Shown here one piece after another: positions 57,114 through 64,000 of a stretch of DNA of 64,000 nt. The stretch covers positions 1,391,001 through 1,455,000 of the forward strand of contig NZ_CP030126.1 of assembly GCF_003568845.1 (NCBI RefSeq), read 5' to 3'. Each line of letters starts with the position of its first letter. The first letter of the stretch is position 1. A model generated the notes under the pieces. The model saw only the letters and a list, made by a program, of their open reading frames with translations. It was not told where the DNA came from and ran no database searches. The DNA comes from Indioceanicola profundi. Lineage in GTDB: Bacteria > Pseudomonadota > Alphaproteobacteria > Azospirillales > Azospirillaceae. Made by a program: the position numbers and the translations under genes.

Positions 57114-58829
57114 TCAGGCGGCCACCAACTCGAACCTGTCCACATCCACCAGCCCCATGTCGGTGATCTTCAGATGCGGGATCACCGGCAGGGGGAGGAA
57201 GGCGAGTTGAAGGAAGGGTTCGGCCAGGGGGCAGCCCATCTGGCGGACGGATCGGCGTAAGGCTTCCAGCTTGTGTTCCACGGCCTCGAACGGGTCGAGG
57301 CTCATCAGGCCGGCCACCGGCAGGGCGATTTCACCGACGACATTGCCGCCGACCACGGCCACAAAGCCGCCGCCGAGTTCGATCAGGCGGTTCACGGCCA
57401 CGGCCATGTCCTCATCCGCCGCCCCCACCACGCAGATATTGTGGCTGTCATGGCCCACGGAGCTGGCGAGCGCGCCGGACTTGAAGCCGAAGCCGCGGAC
57501 GAAGCCCTTGCCGATGTTGCGGGTCTTGCCGTGCCGCTCCACCACGCAGATCTTCAGGATGTCGTTCTCCGGATCTGCGTGGCGGAGGCCGTTGCGGTAG
57601 GGGACGGCGCCGGTCTGCGCCTCCGTCAGGATCTTGCCGGGGAGTACGCCGATCACCGGCGTGGTCGGCCCCTGCCCCGGTGCGGCGAAGTCGGAGGCCG
57701 AGACCTTGGCCCGCTTGATGCTGTCCAGGCCGACCGGCGGCGGCTGGGTGCGGCCGGCGAAGATGTCGGGGGTGACCACCCGGCCGGCGGCGATCACCTG
57801 GGACACGGCGCATTCCACGAGATCGTCCAGCAGCACGATGTCCGCCCGGTAGCCCGGCGCGATCAGGCCGCGGTCGGTCAGGCCGAAGCCGCGGGCGGCG
57901 GACCAGGTGGCGGCGCGGTAGACGGCGACCTGATCGGCCCCGCCCGTGATGGCGCGGCGGATCAGATGGTCCAGATGCCCTTCCTCCGCGATGTCCAGCG
58001 GGTTGCGGTCGTCGGTGCAGAAGGCCAGGAAGGGGCTGGTGGTCATGTCCACCAAGGGCGCCAGCTCATCCACATCCTTGGACACGCTGCCGTCGCGAAT
58101 CAGGACCTGCATGCCCTTGGACAGCTTCTCCCGCGCTTCCGCCACGCTGGTGCTTTCATGGCAGTTGCGGATGCCGCAGGAGAGATAGGCGTTCAGGTCC
58201 TTGCCGGTGACCAGCGGGCAGTGCCCGTCGATATGCGCGCCGTGGAAGGCCGCCAGCTTCTCCAGCGTCTCATCATCCTGGAGCAGCACGCCGGGGAAGT
58301 TCATGAATTCGGCAAGGCCGATCACCTTGGGATGGTCCCGATGCCGGACCAGATCGTCCGCCAGAAGCCGCGCCCCCGCCGTTTCCAGATGTGTAGCCGG
58401 CACGCAGCTTGAGAGCTGGACCCGCAGGTCCATCGCCATATGGAGGGAGCTGTCCAGGAAGTAGCGCAGCCCCTCATCGCCCAGCACGTTGCAGATCTCA
58501 TGCGGGTCGCAGATGGCCGTGGTGGTGCCGCGGGGCAGGACGCAGCGGTCGAACTCCCCCGGTACCACGCAGGTGCTTTCACAATGCACATGGGTGTCGA
58601 TGAAGCCGGGCACGGCGAAGCGGCCCCTGGCATCGATCTCCACCACCCCGTCATAGCGGTCATAGGTGCCGACGATGGTGTCGCCGCAGATGGCGATGTC
58701 GGTCTCCACCAGCTCCCCGGTGGCGACGTTCAGCATGCGGGCGTTCTTCACGACCAGATCGGCCTTGCCGCGCCCAAGCGCCTGATCGATCCGCCGCTTC
58801 AGAACCGCCTTCGCCGCCGCCCGCTCCAT
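57114..58829 (-). CDS. ade: Adenine deaminase
   Basis: 571-residue amidohydrolase converting adenine to hypoxanthine and ammonia. Metal-binding motif GFIDTHVHCEST near residue 80, GHCPLVTGKDLNAYLSCGIRNCHE in the centre, and the C-terminal SVGHDSHNICVVGAADEDMAVAVNRLIELGGG, all characteristic of Ade. The start at 58829 is supported by GAGAGG upstream; the open frame to 58883 overlaps the next gene. The divergent AzgA-type permease 1 kb away would supply substrate. Confidence 0.95.
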   Translation of the reverse strand: MERAAAKAVLKRRIDQALGRGKADLVVKNARMLNVATGELVETDIAICGDTIVGTYDRYDGVVEIDARGRFAVPGFIDTHVHCESTCVVPGEFDRCVLPRGTTTAICDPHEICNVLGDEGLRYFLDSSLHMAMDLRVQLSSCVPATHLETAGARLLADDLVRHRDHPKVIGLAEFMNFPGVLLQDDETLEKLAAFHGAHIDGHCPLVTGKDLNAYLSCGIRNCHESTSVAEAREKLSKGMQVLIRDGSVSKDVDELAPLVDMTTSPFLAFCTDDRNPLDIAEEGHLDHLIRRAITGGADQVAVYRAATWSAARGFGLTDRGLIAPGYRADIVLLDDLVECAVSQVIAAGRVVTPDIFAGRTQPPPVGLDSIKRAKVSASDFAAPGQGPTTPVIGVLPGKILTEAQTGAVPYRNGLRHADPENDILKICVVERHGKTRNIGKGFVRGFGFKSGALASSVGHDSHNICVVGAADEDMAVAVNRLIELGGGFVAVVGGNVVGEIALPVAGLMSLDPFEAVEHKLEALRRSVRQMGCPLAEPFLQLAFLPLPVIPHLKITDMGLVDVDRFELVAA

Positions 58830-58842
58830 CGTACCAATCCTC

Positions 58843-59325
58843 TCAACGATCACCGTGTCGGGCACATACTGCCACAAGCTCATGCGCCGCGGCTTCCCCG
58901 ATCGGCTGGCCGTTGAACAGAACCTGATCGCCCTGCACGAGGACGGAGCCGAGATAGGCCTCGGGAAAGTGGAGTGCGTCGGCGGGAATGCCGAAATGTC
59001 CGGCCATGGGCACGGTAACGGCGACTTCGATCACCTCCGGCAGGAGGGGCGTGCCGCCGGGCAGGTCGGCCGGGGCGATGGGGCGGCCCTGGATGTCCAC
59101 GCCCGGCCGGTACTCCACATCCGCCGCCGGGACATGCCGCGGCAGATAGCGGCAGACCGCGCGGTCCATGATGATGGCGGGTTTGTGCGCCGGGGCCGCG
59201 GAGCTGCTCTCCGCTGGCGGAGGGGACCAGATGACCTTCTGCCCCGCGGCGGGCGCTCCGCCCAGCATGAGAAGAGCGGCGGCCAAGCCGCTGGCAATCC
59301 TGCCGCATCCGCGAAATACTCGCAT
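58843..59325 (-). CDS. Secreted protein of unknown function
   Basis: 160 residues with a signal peptide (about 1-28, ending PAAGQK). The mature part contains HKPAIIMDRAVCRYLPRHVPAADVEYRPGVDIQGRPIAPADLP and ends with a single further Cys in VAVCARHG, so a disulfide is possible. No family recognised. It sits between ade and the divergent azgA, 13 nt upstream of ade on its strand, so it is probably cotranscribed with ade. Confidence 0.72.
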   Translation of the reverse strand: MRVFRGCGRIASGLAAALLMLGGAPAAGQKVIWSPPPAESSSAAPAHKPAIIMDRAVCRYLPRHVPAADVEYRPGVDIQGRPIAPADLPGGTPLLPEVIEVAVTVPMAGHFGIPADALHFPEAYLGSVLVQGDQVLFNGQPIGEAAAHELVAVCARHGDR

Positions 59326-59363
59326 GGCCTTCCCCCTTGGCTCCGCCCTTACGGAGTGTCCCC

Positions 59364-60656
59364 GTGCTCGAATCATACTTCAAACTCCGTGAACACGGCA
59401 CCAACGTGCGCACGGAGGTCCTGGCCGGCCTGACCACCTTCCTGACGATGGCCTATATCATCTTCGTCAATCCGCAGATCCTGGCGACGACGGGGATGGA
59501 TGCGGGGGCGGTGTTCGTGGCCACCTGCGTGGCGGCGGCGGTGGGCACGGGGATCATGGCGCTGGTCGCCAACTACCCCATCGCCCTTGCCCCCGGCATG
59601 GGGCTGAACGCCTACTTCGCCTTCACGGTTGTCGGGCAGATGGGCTATTCGTGGCAGGTGGCGCTGGGGGCGGTGTTCCTGTCCGGCGTGGTCTTCCTGG
59701 CCCTGACCGTGCTGCCCGTTCGGGAGTGGGTGATCAACGCCATCCCCCACAGCCTGAAAATGGCGATCAGCGCCGGCATCGGGCTGTTCCTGGGCATCAT
59801 CGCCCTCCAGAACGCGGGCATCGTGGTGGATCATCCGGTCACGCTGGTGACGCTGGGCGATCTGGCGAACCCGGCGGCGATGCTGGCCGGCTTCGGCTTC
59901 GTGCTGCTGGTGGCGCTGGTCGCGTGGCGGGTTACGGGGGCCGTGATCATCGCCATCCTGGTGACGGCCGTGATCGGCATGATGCTGGGGGTGAGCCCGT
60001 TCGGCGGGCGCATCTTCTCCCTGCCGCCCAGCCCGGCACCTACGCTGCTGGCGATGGATATCGGCGGCGCGCTACAGGCCGGGCTGGTGACCATCGTCTT
60101 CACCTTCCTGTTCATCGATCTGTTCGATACGGCGGGCACGCTGATCGGCGTGTCCCACCGGGCCGGGCTGCTGACGCCGGAGGGCAAGCTGCCAAGGCTG
60201 AAGCGCGCCCTGCTGGCCGACAGCTCGGCGACCATGGTGGGGGCGGCGCTGGGCACCTCCACCGTCACCAGCTACATCGAGTCGGCGGCCGGCACCAATG
60301 TGGGCGGGCGCACCGGGCTGACGGCGCTGACCGTGGCGGTGCTGTTCCTGGCCTGCCTGTTCCTGGCGCCTCTGGCCGGCGACATCCCGGCCTATGCCAC
60401 GGCGCCCGCCCTGCTTTATGTCGCCTGCCTGATGGCGCGCGGCCTGACGGAGGTGGATTGGGACGACATCACGGAATATGTGCCGGCGGTGGTCGCTGCG
60501 GTGACCATGCCGCTCACCTACTCCATCGCCAACGGCATCGCCTTCGGCTTCATCGCCTATGCGGCGATCAAGCTGCTGAGCGGCAGGTTCCGGGAGGTCG
60601 GGCCGGCCGTGCTGGTGCTGGCGGGCCTGTTCATCGTGAAGTTCGCGATCCTTTGA
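59364..60656 (+). CDS. AzgA-type purine permease (NCS2 family)
   Basis: 430-residue transporter for adenine/guanine/hypoxanthine. Family markers are the opening LREHGTNVRTEVLAGLTTFLTMAYIIFVNP, ALAPGMGLNAYFAFTVVGQMG, the TM8-9 region FLFIDLFDTAGTLIGVSHRAGLL, and SSATMVGAALGTSTVTSYIESAAG. The start is taken as GTG 59364, with GGAG 8 nt upstream; a TTG at 59337 is also in frame. Divergent from the ade unit. Confidence 0.93.
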   Translation: MLESYFKLREHGTNVRTEVLAGLTTFLTMAYIIFVNPQILATTGMDAGAVFVATCVAAAVGTGIMALVANYPIALAPGMGLNAYFAFTVVGQMGYSWQVALGAVFLSGVVFLALTVLPVREWVINAIPHSLKMAISAGIGLFLGIIALQNAGIVVDHPVTLVTLGDLANPAAMLAGFGFVLLVALVAWRVTGAVIIAILVTAVIGMMLGVSPFGGRIFSLPPSPAPTLLAMDIGGALQAGLVTIVFTFLFIDLFDTAGTLIGVSHRAGLLTPEGKLPRLKRALLADSSATMVGAALGTSTVTSYIESAAGTNVGGRTGLTALTVAVLFLACLFLAPLAGDIPAYATAPALLYVACLMARGLTEVDWDDITEYVPAVVAAVTMPLTYSIANGIAFGFIAYAAIKLLSGRFREVGPAVLVLAGLFIVKFAIL

Positions 60657-60666
60657 CCGGATTCAG

Positions 60667-60719
60667 GTGCAGCGGCTCGGTAGGAGCCGATTGCCTATGC
60701 TTTGGCTAAGCCGCTGCAC
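60667..60719 (+). promoter_or_regulatory. Alternative hairpins downstream of azgA
   Basis: GTGCAGCGGCT (60667-60677) pairs with AGCCGCTGCAC (60709-60719). The left arm also contains part of a competing stem, CGGCTC-GGTAG-GAGCCG (60674-60690). It starts 10 nt after the azgA stop. No U-run follows, so it is not a standard terminator. Confidence 0.5.
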
Positions 60720-60759
60720 TAAAAAATTCACATCGCCCGATAAAAAGGCAAAATAGAGC

Positions 60760-60788
60760 GTGACCGGCTGCGACAGATTGTCTATAGT
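60760..60788 (+). promoter_or_regulatory. Predicted promoter of small RNA candidate
   Basis: GTGACC (60760-60765, 4 of 6 to TTGACA), 17-nt spacer, TATAGT (60783-60788, 5 of 6 to TATAAT). GTGACCGG at 60760-60767 and CCGGTCAC at 60789-60796 form an inverted repeat around the spacer and -10, which could be an operator. Confidence 0.5.
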
Positions 60789-60794
60789 CCGGTC

Positions 60795-60952
60795 ACACAA
60801 ACAAAAAGACCGCGCCATGAAACGGCGCGGCCTGAGTTTAGGGAGGAATCGCCACCAGGCGTCTGTCAAGAGGGATCAACCTCTCGACATGAATCAGATT
60901 GATACCACTCTTCACGCAAGGCAAGCCGAAAACAGGCTTGCCTTTCTTTTTT
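60795..60952 (+). ncRNA. Candidate small RNA, about 155 nt
   Basis: Between the promoter above and a clear terminator lies a stretch without a convincing gene. It contains a CCGCGCC/GGCGCGG hairpin (60810-60830), a GGGAGG segment that could be exposed, and the terminator AGGCAAGCC/GGCTTGCCT with a U-rich tail. A short frame (60760-61020) runs through it but crosses the terminator. No known RNA family was recognised. Confidence 0.45.
60919..60952 (+). terminator. Rho-independent terminator
   Basis: Stem AGGCAAGCC/GGCTTGCCT (60919-60927 and 60935-60943), 7-nt loop, then TTCTTTTTT. It ends the candidate small RNA, or readthrough from azgA. Confidence 0.9.
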
Positions 60953-61020
60953 GGACGTTTTTTTCGCCATTTGCACACGATGCGTGCATTCGCTCAGGTC
61001 CTGAGCTGCCGGCTGCCTAA

Positions 61021-61593
61021 TCAGAAGGCAGCAAAATCGGAGAAACCGGTGTCACGGGCCTGCATCCAGGGGACGCCGACCCGAGTCAGGCGGATATAAG
61101 CCGGGCAGCCCGGCTGGTGGGCACCCGGCAGGAAGCTGATGCTCATCAGGAATTCGCCCACGATCTCCCCTCCGGTGAAGCGGAAGGTCTTCTTGAATAG
61201 CTTTACCCACTCCGCCTTCGTGCGCGGATGGTGGGCCAGCAGCCAGGGATGGAAGCCGCCATGGCTTTCCCGCAGCCGCCGAATCACGCCTGCATTGTGG
61301 ATCGCCGCTTCGATCTTCAGCCGGTTCCGGATGATGCCGGGGTCGGCCATCAGCCGTGCCACATCCTCCGGCCCGTAGGCAGCGACCCGGTCGACCTCGA
61401 ACCCGTCATAGGCCCGGCGGAAGCCGTCGCGCTTCTTCAGGATGGTCAGCCAGGACAGGCCGGCCTGGTTGATCTCCAGCACCAGCCGCGCGAACAGCTC
61501 CGCCTCCCCGGTCAGGGGCAGGCCGTATTCGGCATCGTGATAGGAGCCGTGCCATTCATGGCCGGGGGCAACGTCGCAATAGCTCAGTGTCAC
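61021..61593 (-). CDS. tag: DNA-3-methyladenine glycosylase I (Tag-like)
   Basis: 190-residue repair glycosylase removing 3-methyladenine. Zinc-site residues of Tag are visible: Cys6 (SYCDVAPGHEWHGSYHD) with the following histidines, and His/Cys in LPGAHQPGCPAY near 165. The core has AELFARLVLEINQAGLSWLTILKKRDGFRRAYDGFEV. GTG 61593 is preferred by length; the frame opens at GTG 61629. It replaces proS downstream of DUF1467 compared with common alphaproteobacterial order. Confidence 0.88.
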   Translation of the reverse strand: MTLSYCDVAPGHEWHGSYHDAEYGLPLTGEAELFARLVLEINQAGLSWLTILKKRDGFRRAYDGFEVDRVAAYGPEDVARLMADPGIIRNRLKIEAAIHNAGVIRRLRESHGGFHPWLLAHHPRTKAEWVKLFKKTFRFTGGEIVGEFLMSISFLPGAHQPGCPAYIRLTRVGVPWMQARDTGFSDFAAF

Positions 61594-61642
61594 GGTAGGG
61601 CGCCGGTTGTTAGGACGGGCCGGGAGCACGTCAGCGCGCCAG

Positions 61643-61891
61643 CTATTCGATGCGCATCAGCTCCGCCCAGTCGATCAGGCCGCTGGTGAAAAGCCAGCGG
61701 CCGCCCACGACGATGATCGTGGTCAGCACCGTCGTCCAGATGAATTTCTTCACCAGCATGGGCCGCGCCGGGGCGCTGCTCGCCATTCCCGGCTCCACCT
61801 CCTCCGGCGGGCGGGCGCCCCAGGGGAGCACGGCGAACAGCACGATCCACCAGATCGTGAAGTAGATCGCAATCAGCGTCGGCCAACCCAT
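61643..61891 (-). CDS. DUF1467 membrane protein
   Basis: 82 residues with two helices (TLIAIYFTIWWIVLFAVLPWG and WTTVLTTIIVVGGRWLF). The FTIWWIVLFAVLPWG and G-A-P-x-x-P pattern are typical of DUF1467. It starts MGWPTLIAIYF at 61891. Function unknown; found next to mce in many alphaproteobacteria, as here (10 nt after mce). Confidence 0.88.
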   Translation of the reverse strand: MGWPTLIAIYFTIWWIVLFAVLPWGARPPEEVEPGMASSAPARPMLVKKFIWTTVLTTIIVVGGRWLFTSGLIDWAELMRIE

Positions 61892-61901
61892 TCCTACCGC
61901 C

Positions 61902-62306
61902 TCACACCTGCTCCAACTCGACCAGCGTGCCCATGAAGTCCTTGGGGTGCAGGAACAGCACCGGCCTGTCATGGGCGCCGATCTTCGGCTCCCCATCGCC
62001 CAGCACGCGCATCCCGTCGGCCTTCAGCCGGTCGCGGGCGGCCAGGATATCCTCCACCTCATAGCACACATGGTGCATGCCGCCGGACGGGTTGGAGGCC
62101 AGGAACCTGGCGATCGGGCTGCCCTCTCCCAGCGGGTGCAGCAGCTCGATCTTCGTGTTGGGGAGTTCCACGAAAACGGTGGTCACGCCATGGGCCGGAA
62201 GGTCCAAAGCCTCGCTCACCTTCGCCCCCAGCGTATCGCGGTAGGTCGCCGTGGCGGCGGCCAGGTCCGGCACCACGATAGCCACATGATTGAGCCGCCC
62301 GATCAT
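61902..62306 (-). CDS. mce: Methylmalonyl-CoA epimerase
   Basis: 134-residue VOC-fold metalloenzyme interconverting (R)- and (S)-methylmalonyl-CoA in propionyl-CoA use. It starts MIGRLNHVAIVVPDLAAATATYRDTLG with the metal His (H7). Further ligands lie in GMHHVCYEVEDI and GTLVELEQV (C-terminal Glu). It lies 39 nt after rnj on the same strand. Confidence 0.95.
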   Translation of the reverse strand: MIGRLNHVAIVVPDLAAATATYRDTLGAKVSEALDLPAHGVTTVFVELPNTKIELLHPLGEGSPIARFLASNPSGGMHHVCYEVEDILAARDRLKADGMRVLGDGEPKIGAHDRPVLFLHPKDFMGTLVELEQV

Positions 62307-62345
62307 CGTTCTCTCCCCTGCCCGTCCTTGTCGCCGCCTGCCCGG

Positions 62346-64000
62346 TTATACCCGGATCAGATGCACTTCGGTCAGCGGCTTGCGCCCCTGCCAGGAATTG
62401 AAGGCCCTGCGAACCGCCAGGCGGGCGGCCTCCCGGATGGCCTGATCATCATGGCGGGAGGGGCGCGGAAGCCCTTCCACGGCGTTGCGGATCAGGCGGA
62501 TCAGCTCCAGCCGGTCCGCCTGATCCTCCTCCCCTTCCAGCAGGCCCATCACGGCCACCTGGGGATCGGCGACCAGCTCGCCCGCGCGCGTGGCCACCAG
62601 GGTCACGACAGCGGCGCCGTTGCTCATCATCCTCTGCCGCGACCGCATGGCCGTGCCGCCCAGGGGAACGATGCGCTTGCCATCGATGCAGAGCCGGCCG
62701 GTGGGCACGTAGCCCACGATCTCCGCCTGCCCGGGTGCGATGCGGATCACGGCCCCATCCTCCGGAATGATCGTCTCCGGCACCTGGCAGTCGCGGGCCA
62801 GTTCCGCGTGGGCTTCCAGATGCCGCTGCTCCCCATGCACTGGGATCGCCACAGACGGCCGCACCCACTGGTACATGCTCACCAACTCATCCCGGTAGGG
62901 GTGGCCGGAGACGTGGACGAAGGCATCGTCGGCGGTGATGATCTTCACGCCGCGCTTCAACAGGCCGTTCTGGATACGCGCGATGGACTTCTCGTTCCCC
63001 GGAATCTCGCGGGCGGAGAAGACGACCACGTCGCCCCGCTCCAGCACCACCTCGGGGTGGTCGCCATTGGCGATGCGGGACAGCGCCGCCCGCGGTTCCC
63101 CCTGGCTGCCCGTGCAGATGAGGACAACCTTGTCCTTGGGCAGATAGCCGGCGTCATGCTCGGTAACGAAGGCCGGGAGATCGGTGAGATAGCCGTTGGC
63201 CCGTGCTGCCGCATCGATGCGCCAGAGCGAGCGGCCGACCAGGGCCACGCTGCGCCCGTTCGCTTCGGCGGCCTTGGCGATGGAGTGCAGGCGGGCGACA
63301 TTGGTGGCAAAGCATCCAACGGCGATCCGGCAGTCATACTGCCCGAACAGTTCGGTCAGGCCCTCCAGAACCTCCGCCTCAGACCCGGAGTGACCGGGCA
63401 CCAGGGCGTTGGTGCTGTCGCAGATCATCGCCGTGACCCCGGCATCGCCGAGCGCCTTCAGCGCCGCCTCGTCCGCCGTAGCGCCGATCACGGGATCGGG
63501 ATCGAGCTTCCAGTCGCCGGTGTGGAGAACGGTGCCGGTCGGCGTGCGGATCACCAGGGCATTGGGTTCCGGGATGGAATGGGTGACAGTGATGAACTCC
63601 AGGTCGAAGGGGCCGACCTGGAACTTGCCGGACATCGGGATCTCGATGATCTGCACATCGCCCGCCATGCCACGCTCCTGCAGCTTCGTGCGCAGCACGG
63701 TGGCGGTGAAGGGCGTGCAGTAGACGGGGCAACCGAGCTCGGGCCAGAGATAGGGCACCGCGCCGAGATGGTCCTCATGCGCATGGGTCAGGACAAGCCC
63801 GGCCAGATCCTCCGCCCGATCGGCGATGAACTCGGGATCGGGCAGGATGACATCGATTCCGGGGGTGCTGTCGTCGCCGAAGGTGATGCCCAGATCCACC
63901 ATCAGCCATTTGCCGCGATAGCCGTAGAGGTTCAGGTTCATCCCGATCTCCCCGGCCCCGCCGAGCGGCAGGAAGTACAGGGATTCGTGTTCGAATTCCT
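62346..64000 (-). CDS. rnj: Ribonuclease J, 5' end outside window
   Basis: RNase J metallo-beta-lactamase/beta-CASP nuclease with 5'-3' exonuclease and endonuclease activity in RNA decay. The visible 551 codons run from EFEHESLYFLPLGGAGEIGMN at the window edge, through the zinc motif THAHEDHLG, PIHG-like SVAIPVHGEQRHL and the C-terminal domain, to HLIRV. An internal ATG at 63941 is not the start, since LPLGGAGEIG upstream is conserved in the family. Few residues are missing. Confidence 0.96.
   Translation of the reverse strand, partial: EFEHESLYFLPLGGAGEIGMNLNLYGYRGKWLMVDLGITFGDDSTPGIDVILPDPEFIADRAEDLAGLVLTHAHEDHLGAVPYLWPELGCPVYCTPFTATVLRTKLQERGMAGDVQIIEIPMSGKFQVGPFDLEFITVTHSIPEPNALVIRTPTGTVLHTGDWKLDPDPVIGATADEAALKALGDAGVTAMICDSTNALVPGHSGSEAEVLEGLTELFGQYDCRIAVGCFATNVARLHSIAKAAEANGRSVALVGRSLWRIDAAARANGYLTDLPAFVTEHDAGYLPKDKVVLICTGSQGEPRAALSRIANGDHPEVVLERGDVVVFSAREIPGNEKSIARIQNGLLKRGVKIITADDAFVHVSGHPYRDELVSMYQWVRPSVAIPVHGEQRHLEAHAELARDCQVPETIIPEDGAVIRIAPGQAEIVGYVPTGRLCIDGKRIVPLGGTAMRSRQRMMSNGAAVVTLVATRAGELVADPQVAVMGLLEGEEDQADRLELIRLIRNAVEGLPRPSRHDDQAIREAARLAVRRAFNSWQGRKPLTEVHLIRV

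Noticed and set aside
60760-61020. 86-codon plus-strand frame after azgA
   Set aside because: It spans a rho-independent terminator and lacks a ribosome site and recognisable product; a small RNA explains the region better.

Overview
The window is GC-rich bacterial chromosome, densely coded on both strands, and reads as an alphaproteobacterium, most likely Rhodospirillales (Azospirillum/Rhodospirillum-like). This is inferred from several signs: a C4-pathway 5-aminolevulinate synthase, a phosphatidylcholine synthase, a short prolyl-tRNA synthetase, a GTTC-N7-GTTC type LexA box, a TTGAY-N4-RTCAA type Fnr/FixK box before hemA, and the gene orders purQ-purL-bolA-grxD and rnj-mce-DUF1467. No rRNA, CRISPR array, insertion sequence or complete prophage was seen.

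Layout. 1-2.0 kb: a TRAP-TAXI transporter (binding protein plus fused permease, the latter cut by the window edge). 2.3-11.9 kb: a one-strand operon for a molybdenum hydroxylase of the form II CO-dehydrogenase type (coxG-S-L-M-D-E, two half-XdhC genes and a MoeA-like/MocA-like fusion for making the cytosine dinucleotide cofactor). 12.0-16.1 kb: alpha/beta hydrolase, MsbA-like ABC exporter and two envelope proteins. 16.1-19.9 kb: a signalling cassette on the minus strand (CheZ, STAS antagonist, ATP-binding anti-sigma-like kinase, receiver-PP2C phosphatase, PilZ). 20.2-21.1 kb: an orphan ORF with a nuclease-like motif beside tRNA-Lys. 21.2-26.0 kb: coaD, gyrA, MATE exporter. 26.2-30.9 kb: a proline-rich micro-ORF, a CpcT/CpeT-family protein, ssb and uvrA, the last two divergent around a LexA box.

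31-36.8 kb: pcs, an orphan LivJ-type binding protein, a class III aminotransferase, hemA and a PRC-barrel protein. 37.0-38.6 kb: a secF without secD, and exoD. 38.7-41.2 kb: a single-domain response regulator overlapping a membrane PAS/pseudo-histidine-kinase/DEDDh exonuclease fusion, the most unusual protein here. 41.4-45.1 kb: purQ, purL, bolA, grxD (no purS). 45.2-50.5 kb: alpha/beta hydrolase, rpsD, an unidentified Ala-rich coiled-coil protein, trmJ, alkA. 49.8-53.0 kb: lolD with two tandem LolC/E-type permeases. 53.1-53.6 kb: a ParE-type toxin-antitoxin pair. 53.7-56.4 kb: MFS transporter, DUF2798, proS. 56.4-57.1 kb: gene-free stretch full of dispersed repeats. 57.1-60.7 kb: adenine deaminase, a secreted protein of unknown function and a divergent AzgA-type purine permease. 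60.7-61.0 kb: gene-free stretch with a candidate small RNA. 61.0-64.0 kb: tag, DUF1467, mce and rnj (5' end cut by the window edge).

How the genes work together. The cox block is a self-contained enzyme-plus-maturation unit. ssb/uvrA are probably SOS-controlled, and hemA probably oxygen-controlled. ade and azgA together would import and deaminate adenine. lolCDE delivers outer-membrane lipoproteins. The CheZ-STAS-kinase-phosphatase-PilZ block suggests a link between partner switching, c-di-GMP and chemotaxis. Assignments rest on reading motifs by eye; no database search was run.
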